Source of the DNA: Mucilaginibacter sp. L294
GTDB taxonomy: Bacteria > Bacteroidota > Bacteroidia > Sphingobacteriales > Sphingobacteriaceae
DNA: 64,000 bases
Assembly (NCBI RefSeq): GCF_001636615.1
Contig: NZ_LGEK01000014.1
Coordinates: 1 to 64,000 of the forward strand
Direction of reading: 5' to 3'
Positions 45,513 to 52,648 of this stretch are shown here, piece by piece (positions within the stretch are counted from its first letter, which is position 1; the number at the start of each line of letters is the position of its first letter). A program made the translations under genes and the position numbers. The notes beneath the pieces were generated by a model. It was not told the origin of the DNA. It ran no database searches and worked only from the letters and a program-made list of their open reading frames with translations.

Positions 45513-46697
45513 ATGCGACAATTGCTTATTGTTTTTATGCTTTTTCCCATGCTTGGATATACCCAAAGAAACGAAGGACAACAACTTTATTTAACTGCCG
45601 CAGGTGTTGTAACAACACAAAAAAGTGAATTAAAATGTGTGCCAAACGATGACCTTTCGCAAGGTTACACGCACACTTACGATTGCAATGCAACAGACGG
45701 TAAGCTCACCAAACAGCTAAGCCTTGATATTCATGTGGCTCAATCAATAAATAATGATCTGTATGCTGCTTATCAGAAGCACCAACCGGATTTCGGAGAA
45801 TACCTGCTCGGCGAGTTTAAAGATGGAAAACCCTATAATGGCTTTTTCAGGGCTTCCCGGGAAAAGGTAAACGAATGGCTGATGTTTGACTTTTATAAAA
45901 ACGGAACATTGGTCAGCCAGTTATACAATGACCTGCATAAGACCATAGCGGGCAAAGACAACCGGTTAAATTTCATTACGCTGGATGCGGAAGGTAATTT
46001 CGTAAATGGCAAGCTCCAAAAGGGCATTACCATCACACCGCTCCATATCAAAAAGGCAGCTGGAGAAATAGTATCCTTCGTGGACAATTTCAAAACAGCT
46101 CACCTGATAATCGATCTTTATGCGGAAAACTATGGTGAATTTATAAAAGTGTTACCGGTGACAGACGGCTTTTTGATATCCAGTATGGAAAGAAATAGTC
46201 TAAAGGTTACCTTTGATAAAGGAGGAAGGTCATTGACCTACTTTGACAGCAATCAAAAGCAAGTCAGTACGGTCACTATGGTACAGGCTGAACTCACACA
46301 GAAAGATGGCATAGACCCAAAACGTTCTTATACCTATTTCGAAAAAGACGGTAAGCTCTATAAAGAGCAGGTAAAAAATCCGGCAGCACTTTCAGATAAT
46401 CATGATTATGATCTATTAAATTCGATTGCAAGTGCGCTTTATAACAATGTGCCACTTGGCACAACTGATTTCGTGCAGGTAATGGAGCAAGGCAGGCATA
46501 GTGTCGGTATCTTGGGCTACCACGCCATAGATGAGGGTAAAGAATATGGTTATGTTTACCGAAAGGGGGATAAAGAAAACACGTACAGCTTAGATGTCTA
46601 TCAGGATGGAAAAGTTTATAAGCCCAACCAATATAGCATCAGGAACAAAACGCTTCGTGAGCTTATCACCATCCTTAAATCTAAACCGTTAGATTAA
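45513..46697 (+). CDS. hypothetical exported protein
   Basis: The 394-residue protein has a signal peptide (MRQLLIVFMLFPMLGYTQ) with a probable cleavage after GYTQ. The body has repeated beta hairpins such as GEFKDGKPYNGFFRA, FDFYKNGTLVSQLY, FDKGGRSLTYFDSNQKQVST and YFEKDGKLYKEQ. These resemble, without matching, MORN or toxin-antitoxin-like YwqK repeats. No lipobox. It is divergent from the membrane protein at 44860. Function unknown. Confidence 0.75.
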   Translation: MRQLLIVFMLFPMLGYTQRNEGQQLYLTAAGVVTTQKSELKCVPNDDLSQGYTHTYDCNATDGKLTKQLSLDIHVAQSINNDLYAAYQKHQPDFGEYLLGEFKDGKPYNGFFRASREKVNEWLMFDFYKNGTLVSQLYNDLHKTIAGKDNRLNFITLDAEGNFVNGKLQKGITITPLHIKKAAGEIVSFVDNFKTAHLIIDLYAENYGEFIKVLPVTDGFLISSMERNSLKVTFDKGGRSLTYFDSNQKQVSTVTMVQAELTQKDGIDPKRSYTYFEKDGKLYKEQVKNPAALSDNHDYDLLNSIASALYNNVPLGTTDFVQVMEQGRHSVGILGYHAIDEGKEYGYVYRKGDKENTYSLDVYQDGKVYKPNQYSIRNKTLRELITILKSKPLD

Positions 46698-46775
46698 TTA
46701 AAATATCACGATTTCCGGAATAATCAGGTTTTTCACCGCTACTCATCTCGCCGAAGCGTTCGCTTCAGCATCGCG

Positions 46776-47870
46776 CTACCCCTTCCTCATAAAACGCCGC
46801 ACATAATCCAGCATCTTCACCAACAACCCTTCCATCTCCTCCAACATCTTCTGATCCTTCGGATAAGCCTTCGAAACAATCGTCGTCGCCAAAACCTCTT
46901 CTCCATCTGCCGAAGCACAAGTACTGGCAATTTGTTGTGATAATTCTTTAAAGCTCGTATCGCCAAACACCTTTTGTTCATGCAATAGCTTGAAGAAAAA
47001 CGCGATCCGGTTGACATACATATTCAATTGCAATTTCATATATGGCCGTTCGCGCTCGTGTGTCTCCACAAAATCGATCTCTTCCTTGATCCACCTGAGC
47101 AAACGGTCACTGACAGAATTGCCGCGCAGATCAAATGGCGCTATCCCAACCTGGGTGTCTTCCAGGACCAGTTTTTCACATTGCGCATACTCCAGCAGCT
47201 TGTGGCGTTTACCGGGAACATCTTTCGTCCGGGTTTGTATATATTTTTTACAATAAATGTAAAAGCGGTCGTCGTTAAAATTACGGCCGATCAGCAAAGA
47301 AAGCAGCGCTTCCGACTTGCTGTTACAATCCGCGTTCTCCCAGTCGATGATCTCCAGCTTGGACTGGTAACCCTTTAGCCAGGTAAAATCCCCCCAGTAA
47401 AGTTTCTGCGCTGGTTCGATGAAACGCTGGAAAGGTATGGCGGCGATCTGAATCAGCTTTGTCGCGACCTCCTGTTCCTGCATAACCGTCCTGTGCAGCT
47501 CCCAAATATCCTTGAAGATCGTTTTCTGCATCTCGACGAACGCCTTTGGCAGTTTCAGGTTCGGCCGTATCTCTGAAGGCACCATTTGCTTGACAGCAGT
47601 CAGCAGGTCCAGGATCACGGAGACATTTGCGTCAATGGTCGCGGTCTGCTCAAAGAGCAGATCGCAAATATTCACCAGTATGCTCAGGGTATTAAAATGG
47701 AAGGTATCCCGTTGCGTAAAGTTTCCGATGGAATTAAGGCTGTGAATGATCGTTTTTTCGAGCCGCCTTGCTTCAACTTGCAGATGACGGTTCGGTTTTT
47801 CAGTAGTCGCGGACGGGCTCAGCACGATCTCTTCCGCTATGGATCTGAGGTAATCGGTTTCCGTGTTCAT
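46776..47870 (-). CDS. uncharacterised RteC-like protein, copy 1
   Basis: The 364-residue protein runs from MNTETD (the frame extends to 47915). It is mostly helical with no signal or membrane segment. The second half has RFYIYCKKYIQTRT, DLRGNSVSDRLLRWIKEEID and NRIAFFFKLLHEQKVFG, then SKAYPKDQKMLEEMEGLLVK. These align in order with FVYLQAKIRTSYS, DQRWPSLSVMLFEWLKNE, SHIAFLVRLLYKANVFG and SKDYYTKDMVTAVEVRHLLS in the protein at 48870. The two are divergent members of one family. The layout, a helical half then a C-terminal IAF/LL...VFG...E domain, recalls RteC. Cytoplasmic regulator is inference. Confidence 0.7.
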   Translation of the reverse strand: MNTETDYLRSIAEEIVLSPSATTEKPNRHLQVEARRLEKTIIHSLNSIGNFTQRDTFHFNTLSILVNICDLLFEQTATIDANVSVILDLLTAVKQMVPSEIRPNLKLPKAFVEMQKTIFKDIWELHRTVMQEQEVATKLIQIAAIPFQRFIEPAQKLYWGDFTWLKGYQSKLEIIDWENADCNSKSEALLSLLIGRNFNDDRFYIYCKKYIQTRTKDVPGKRHKLLEYAQCEKLVLEDTQVGIAPFDLRGNSVSDRLLRWIKEEIDFVETHERERPYMKLQLNMYVNRIAFFFKLLHEQKVFGDTSFKELSQQIASTCASADGEEVLATTIVSKAYPKDQKMLEEMEGLLVKMLDYVRRFMRKG

Positions 47871-48252
47871 TTCGTTTGCTATAAGCTGTAAATCGAACGG
47901 TAATGAACACGCCATGCAACGGCTATGGAATTAGGTGCCATAATTTGACAGGGTGTTCGACCGCCGACGTTATTAAATTAATAACGCGGACAAGCATATA
48001 ACGATACCGGGCTCGCGGCCCCAAACCATAGATATGCAAGCCCGCATTAAAGCAGAGTTGCACTTGCGCTCTATAGTTTGATTTTGAATCCGCGAGATTG
48101 GTATCGATAGAATGAAGTGAACGTATTTGGTTTATATTTAAAAATTTGTCTTTCTGTGTCGTAGGATAGATTTTTTGTCACAAACGTAACGTAAACAATG
48201 CTGCGGGAACCCTGGTTCCCACAGGTTAATTATAAAGACCTTTATTAAGCAA
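47871..48252. other. intergenic region with one palindrome
   Basis: No gene is supported in this 380-base stretch. It holds the 19-base palindrome at 47968-47986 and the upstream region of the RteC-like gene. Confidence 0.5.
47968..47986. promoter_or_regulatory. 19-base palindrome upstream of RteC-like gene
   Basis: CGTTATTAAATTAATAACG has two perfect 9-base arms around a central A. It lies about 100 bases upstream of the start I use for the RteC-like gene. A size and symmetry like this fits the operator of a dimeric helix-turn-helix repressor; the XRE protein at 48322 is a nearby candidate. Confidence 0.4.
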
Positions 48253-48253
48253 A

Positions 48254-48279
48254 AAGCATCCGGTAGTTGCTGGATGCTT
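48254..48279 (-). terminator. terminator of the XRE gene
   Basis: AAGCATCC / GGATGCTT with a 10-base loop and a T run on the minus strand lies 43 bases after the stop of the XRE-family gene. Confidence 0.7.
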
Positions 48280-48321
48280 ATAAAGTAACGGTATCCTCCT
48301 TAAAAGATCCTAAAACATTTT

Positions 48322-48576
48322 TTATTTTCCATGATGTATTACGTTCAGGACGAGATCCGGCGGTAATAAAATATCAAGCGAAACCTGTAAAGCTTTTGCC
48401 AGCGCAATGATGGTAGATAACGTAGGATTGGCGACACCCCGCTCGATCTTACCGATCTGCGATGTGAAAATCCCTGACTCCAGCCATAACTGGTGCTGTG
48501 ACATGCCCTTCGCGATGCGTTCTTCGCGCAACCTAATCCCAAACAGCTTATTTGTTTCGACGTTTCGGTTGATCAT
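48322..48576 (-). CDS. XRE/Cro-type helix-turn-helix regulator
   Basis: The 84-residue protein runs from MINRNV; starts at 48621 and 48663 would lengthen it. The HTH_3 domain fills most of it: IRLREERIAKGMSQHQLWLE, SGIFTSQIGKIERGVANPTL, STIIALAKALQVSLDILL. It is a cytoplasmic dimeric DNA-binding regulator by family. It is divergent from the small gene at 48677 and close to two RteC-like genes, which it may control. Confidence 0.88.
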   Translation of the reverse strand: MINRNVETNKLFGIRLREERIAKGMSQHQLWLESGIFTSQIGKIERGVANPTLSTIIALAKALQVSLDILLPPDLVLNVIHHGK

Positions 48577-48676
48577 ATCAACCTCGAAATTGTAGTATAA
48601 TACCTTAAAGTATCCGCTCATATATGAGCGATTTTTTATTATATTTAAATCGTGAAACGACAAAAAAAAGAATAAA

Positions 48677-48925
48677 ATGGATGAGCAGGATGATATAAAG
48701 GTTTTAAATGCAAAAATTCAGGATCTTGAATTCAGCGATGGTTTTAAGCATAAAAGCAGCGTTATGGGATTCAATACATTATTGCAGATCACGGAAATAA
48801 GCCCCGAGAAATTGATGGCGACCAAGGGGTTTGACTACAATTGGTTTGGAGAAGTAGTGACTTATCTGATCAACAAAAAATTACTGCACAAATTGCAGCC
48901 AACACCGGGAAATAATCCCGGTTGA
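48677..48925 (+). CDS. small protein resembling the RNA polymerase alpha C-terminal domain fold
   Basis: The 82-residue acidic protein has a helix-hairpin-helix-like middle, VMGFNTLLQITEISPEKLMA then TKGFDYNWFGEVVTYL. This is the 'L...gi.Tl.dll..s...Ll...g.g...l.Ei...L' rhythm of the RNA polymerase alpha-subunit C-terminal domain. Such free-standing small proteins occur in Bacteroidota with no known role. Its 3' end overlaps the convergent gene at 48870 by 56 bases. The fold call is inference from pattern. Confidence 0.55.
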   Translation: MDEQDDIKVLNAKIQDLEFSDGFKHKSSVMGFNTLLQITEISPEKLMATKGFDYNWFGEVVTYLINKKLLHKLQPTPGNNPG

Positions 48926-50051
48926 TTTCAGAGATCATTTTCGACAGCAAATGCCTGACCTCAACAGCCGTCACCATATCTTTGGTATAATAGTCCTTAC
49001 TGAATGCGCCGGGTGATAGATGCTGCTGCCGTTTAGAACTAATATGTGTCGTAAAAAAAGTAAAGATTTCAGTTAATTGTACCGATCCGAAAACGTTCGC
49101 TTTGTATAGTAATCGTACCAGAAAAGCGATATGGGATACCGGCAGCTGAAAAGGAAGCTTAAACAGACGGGTGGCCAATACAGATGATTTTAAACATACT
49201 TGTTCCATTTGAACCCGCTCATTTTTCAGCCATTCAAAAAGCATTACCGACAACGACGGCCACCTCTGATCGTAGCGCATCACACAACCTTTGGATTTAA
49301 ACTGCAAAAAGGTCAGGTTTTGCTCCATGATCAATTTTCTCTCCCGTTTTGGCTTTCCGGAATAGGAAGTCCTGATTTTTGCCTGCAGATAAACGAATAC
49401 TCCAAATTGATTAAAGTCGAGATCATATACCTTAGCATTAATAAATTCCATAACGGAATCCTCCGAATGCAGGTTTAATAGTGGGTTCAGTTCACGCACG
49501 AAGGAACGAAAATAATGCAGTTGCGGGATCTCACAAATGCCATCAAAATTTTCAGTCATGTCTTTCAAATACGCGATCAGCGGGCTTTTTATACCGGCAT
49601 CAAGCCAAGCTTTGTCCAGAATGGTAATCAGCTGTTCAGCGTCAACCTTTAATTTTCTTATAAAATGCCTTTTGTAAACAGCGCTCAGTGATGGAAACAG
49701 CGTGATAAAATGTAAAAATAGATCACAAGCGCAGTCTATTAAATCACATATCGATCTGTCAAAAATAGAAAGGTCACGCTGTATTTGGCAAGATGACTCG
49801 TTTGTTTCGTTTTCGTTGAGGAGCAGCCCACTGATATAATTAAATTGATAGTTAAAATAACGGCTCAATACTTCTCCTGAGCCGTCTGTACAGACGGCAA
49901 AAGTCCAGGATTCCCGGACTTTTGTTTGCACTATCTGCAATTCCCTTTGATAATCTTCAGCTTCCTCCTGTGTCAGGAACAACCCTTTAGCTTTTAATGT
50001 TTTAAGCTGTTTCAAGGTATCGTTTCCCGCTGATAACAAGTTTTGAAGCAT
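48870..50051 (-). CDS. uncharacterised RteC-like protein, copy 2
   Basis: The 393-residue helical protein has no signal peptide. Its second half aligns with the protein at 46776 through FVYLQAKIRTSYS, DQRWPSLSVMLFEWLKNE, SHIAFLVRLLYKANVFG and DYYTKDMVTAVEVRHLLS. The N-terminal half (LKQLKTLKAKGLFLTQEEAE, RSICDLIDCACDLFLHFITL) is different from that of copy 1. It starts 12 bases after the stop of the 51-residue Thr/Cys-rich peptide gene at 50064, so peptide and protein are probably co-expressed. The C-terminus (FPVLAAICAVIFC) is hydrophobic, with two Cys. Function unknown. Confidence 0.7.
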   Translation of the reverse strand: MLQNLLSAGNDTLKQLKTLKAKGLFLTQEEAEDYQRELQIVQTKVRESWTFAVCTDGSGEVLSRYFNYQFNYISGLLLNENETNESSCQIQRDLSIFDRSICDLIDCACDLFLHFITLFPSLSAVYKRHFIRKLKVDAEQLITILDKAWLDAGIKSPLIAYLKDMTENFDGICEIPQLHYFRSFVRELNPLLNLHSEDSVMEFINAKVYDLDFNQFGVFVYLQAKIRTSYSGKPKRERKLIMEQNLTFLQFKSKGCVMRYDQRWPSLSVMLFEWLKNERVQMEQVCLKSSVLATRLFKLPFQLPVSHIAFLVRLLYKANVFGSVQLTEIFTFFTTHISSKRQQHLSPGAFSKDYYTKDMVTAVEVRHLLSKMISEINRDYFPVLAAICAVIFC

Positions 50052-50063
50052 GGGTAAATAAGA

Positions 50064-50219
50064 TTACACAAAGTGGGTTGTGGTGAGGATCGTAGTGCAG
50101 TAATTTGTTGGATCACCGACAGAAGTTACGCTACCTTCACAATCAATAAATGTGGTCATGACCATTTCATACCGGGTAGAAACCAATTTCGCCGGCATTT
50201 TAATTTTTTTGTTTTTCAT
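50064..50219 (-). CDS. 51-residue Thr/Ser/Cys-rich peptide, possible RiPP-type precursor
   Basis: A complete small frame begins ATG AAA AAC and encodes a basic start (MKNKKIKMPAKLVSTRYEM) and a tail with ten Thr, three Ser and two Cys overall (for example TTFIDCEGSVTS and NYCTTILTTTHFV). A Lys-rich leader followed by a Thr/Ser/Cys core is what Bacteroidota class I lanthipeptide-like precursors look like. However there is no GG site and no modification enzyme (LanB, LanC or LanM) in the window, so this is only a resemblance. The gene is 12 bases upstream of the RteC-like gene at 48870 and divergent from a LytS/LytTR pair. Confidence 0.55.
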   Translation of the reverse strand: MKNKKIKMPAKLVSTRYEMVMTTFIDCEGSVTSVGDPTNYCTTILTTTHFV

Positions 50220-50305
50220 ATCTTTATTTTTTAGCTATATTAAGGTATTATGAGTCAGCAAAGGTTTCTATTACACCAACCTTATGATTTTTTACATTAA
50301 ATGGG

Positions 50306-51385
50306 ATGATAATAAATCTTGAACTTGCACAAAGTAATCCACTTACGCTTAAAGTGGTCAATCATGGGATTTGGTGGGTTGCTTATATTTTTTATGAACT
50401 TTCCATTTATTACTTTTCCATCGGTACAATCGACTTGCCCAAAAGCCTGCTTTTTTACGCTTTAAACATCAGCCTCTTCTATTGTCATTTTAACATTTTG
50501 AGGAGCACGTTGGGTGGGACTCGTAATCGATATTGGAGACTTGCAGTTTTTATATTAGCCGAATTATTTCTATTCGTAACAATAAAAATTTTACTGGATC
50601 TAACTTACGCACACGCCGAACTGCCCCAGTTTAACCAGTTGGTTAAAATAAAACCGATCGCTATTCTTGACCTTCAACGGTCCTTGTTTTTTGTCGGTCT
50701 GTCCAGCTTATATTGGACCGCTTCAAACCTTACCGACTATGAACGAAGAGCCAGGGCAGCGGAGATCAGTCAACTAAAAGTCTCCATGGATACGCTTGCG
50801 TTACAATCCAAACTTTCGGTTACAGAGAACGCGCTGCTCAGACAACAGATCAATCCACACCTAATATTCAACTCACTTAATTTCATCCATAGCGCGGTTT
50901 ACAAGGTGTCAGCGGAAGCGGCGGAAACGGTTATTTTGCTGGTAGACATCTTGCGGTTTTCGATGGAACATCCGGATAAAGACGGCAAGATCTTTTTATC
51001 CAAAGAGATCGATCAAATCTACAACCTGGTTACGCTCAACTGTACACGCTTTAAAACGACGGCTCCGGTAGATTTCACGATTATCGGGGACCCCGCTGGT
51101 CACCGGATCATTCCCTTGGTGCTGACCACCCTGGTGGAAAACGTTTTTAAGCATGGCAACTTTATCGAGCACGAGGTGCAGATTCACCTGGAATTATCCG
51201 CGGAGGGATCGTTAAGCTTTCATACCCTGAACCGAGTGACGGCCCAGGCGCCATTTCCGCGAATGAAGAGCACCGGACTGGAAAACATCCGGACCAGGCT
51301 TGACTACGCCTATGGTGATACGTATCAACTCCAAACTACCGAACAAGATGGCTGGTTCAGATCCAAACTTAATATTCCCTTATGA
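50306..51385 (+). CDS. LytS-type sensor histidine kinase
   Basis: The 359-residue inner-membrane kinase has four hydrophobic helices in about residues 15-130 and a short coiled coil. The His_kinase (LytS/YehU) H-box is LLRQQINPHLIFNSLNFIHS, with the phospho-accepting His near residue 184. The ATPase part has VLTTLVENVFKHGNF (N-box) and GLENIRTRLDYAYG (G-box). The stop overlaps the start of the LytTR regulator by 4 bases, so they form a matched two-component pair. The start at 50306 lies 86 bases from the divergent peptide gene. Confidence 0.93.
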   Translation: MIINLELAQSNPLTLKVVNHGIWWVAYIFYELSIYYFSIGTIDLPKSLLFYALNISLFYCHFNILRSTLGGTRNRYWRLAVFILAELFLFVTIKILLDLTYAHAELPQFNQLVKIKPIAILDLQRSLFFVGLSSLYWTASNLTDYERRARAAEISQLKVSMDTLALQSKLSVTENALLRQQINPHLIFNSLNFIHSAVYKVSAEAAETVILLVDILRFSMEHPDKDGKIFLSKEIDQIYNLVTLNCTRFKTTAPVDFTIIGDPAGHRIIPLVLTTLVENVFKHGNFIEHEVQIHLELSAEGSLSFHTLNRVTAQAPFPRMKSTGLENIRTRLDYAYGDTYQLQTTEQDGWFRSKLNIPL

Positions 51386-52110
51386 ACATAACTACTTATA
51401 TCCTCGACGACGAGGAACACGCGGTTGAAACCTTGAGCGACTATGTCGCAAAAACGGACGGACTGACCTTGGCAGGGTGTTCTACGGATCCTGTTCGTGC
51501 ATTGCCTGACCTGACGGGGGAAAACCCGCCGGATCTGGTATTTTTGGATGTGGGTATGCCGGGCATGTCCGGGCTTGAGCTCGCCGGTTTGCTTCCAAAA
51601 CAAACCCAGGTTATTTTTGTCACATCATTCCGGGAATTCGGCGTAGAAGCCTTCGCACTCTCCGCGGCAGATTACCTGCTCAAACCGATCAGCTATGCCC
51701 GTTTTTTTCAGGCTGTTCAAAAAGTGAAGGATAAGCGTGAGGAATCCGTTGTCAAAGAAAGGGGTTGCTTTTTCGTCAAGGGCGATGTCAAGGAAAAATA
51801 CCGGAAGGTATTTGTTGAGGAGATCATCTATATCGCGGCGGCCCAAAACTACATTGAGATCATGATGCCGGATGAACGCATTGTTACCTACCTTACCCTT
51901 GCTGAGGTATTGGCCGAACTACCCGCTTCAGAATTCCTCCAGGTCCACCGTTCCTTTATCATCAGCCGGAAAGGCTTGGTAGCCGTTGAAAACGGGCAGT
52001 TACGGATGAAGAACAACCAATTGATAGCCATTGGAAAAACCTATCAGGAGGCGTTTTCAAAGTGGTTTGACCCTAATGTTTTAATCAGCAAGAGGCTTAA
52101 ACATCATTAA
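51382..52110 (+). CDS. LytTR-family response regulator
   Basis: The 242-residue protein has a receiver domain (about 1-118) with acidic pocket DDEEH, phospho-acceptor Asp56 in LVFLDVGMPGMSG and the conserved KPI of YLLKPISYARF. A C-terminal LytTR DNA-binding domain follows (about 140-240; EIIYIAAAQNYIEIMM, FLQVHRSFIISRKGL). It overlaps the kinase gene by 4 bases. LytTR regulators often control peptide, bacteriocin or surface functions, which makes the neighbouring peptide genes possible targets. Confidence 0.93.
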   Translation: MNITTYILDDEEHAVETLSDYVAKTDGLTLAGCSTDPVRALPDLTGENPPDLVFLDVGMPGMSGLELAGLLPKQTQVIFVTSFREFGVEAFALSAADYLLKPISYARFFQAVQKVKDKREESVVKERGCFFVKGDVKEKYRKVFVEEIIYIAAAQNYIEIMMPDERIVTYLTLAEVLAELPASEFLQVHRSFIISRKGLVAVENGQLRMKNNQLIAIGKTYQEAFSKWFDPNVLISKRLKHH

Positions 52111-52311
52111 CCCACTTACCAGAAGTGGAATGAAGAAACAAATAGTGAGGTAAGTATAGGTTTCATTAATTTAGTTTTAATAAAGCATTCACACGAGAAA
52201 CATCATTTAACCGAATCGGAAAATGTCGCAAATTAACACTATTTGAAAATATGAATTCTTGAAATGAAGAATTGGGTTAGCTTAAACTTGAGTTCCGCCC
52301 AATGATATCCA
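52111..52311. other. gene-free interval after the LytTR regulator
   Basis: AT-rich spacer; nothing supported. Together with the doubtful small frame that follows it fills the 538 bases before the hybrid kinase. Confidence 0.5.
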
Positions 52312-52542
52312 ATGAGCGTGTCGTTGCGCGTTTGCCCCGAATTTGAAGGAACGATCATCACCAAGATTTTACTATTTCAAACATTCAGGTTGAACGATAA
52401 ACCCTACCTGGATTATTATTACAAGGAACCCTCGAAGCCATTCTGTCAAAATGTCGTAAAACCAAAGCTGAAAGAACTGGTCACGCGCTTTCACAAACAT
52501 ATTTCCCCAGAACGCGAAGCGCAGCTTGCCCAATTATATTAG
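52312..52542 (+). CDS. doubtful small hypothetical protein
   Basis: The 76-codon frame begins at an ATG. Its second half (DKPYLDYYYKEPSKPF, KLKELVTRFHKHISPEREAQ) has a protein-like composition, but no family is recognised. It lies between the LytTR gene and the hybrid kinase on the same strand and could be a relic. Confidence 0.3.
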   Translation: MSVSLRVCPEFEGTIITKILLFQTFRLNDKPYLDYYYKEPSKPFCQNVVKPKLKELVTRFHKHISPEREAQLAQLY

Positions 52543-52648
52543 GCTTTCCTGAACCGGAAACCGACTCACCTATTCTAGAAACGCACCCTATGATCTATCT
52601 TGCCGACCAGCGTTATAATCTTATATTTACCGTAATTTTTTTAGTACT

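Noticed and set aside
48180..48235. GGGAACCCTGGTTCCCA inverted repeat
   Set aside because: Short stem with almost no loop and no T run or adjacent gene end; not enough to call a terminator or operator.
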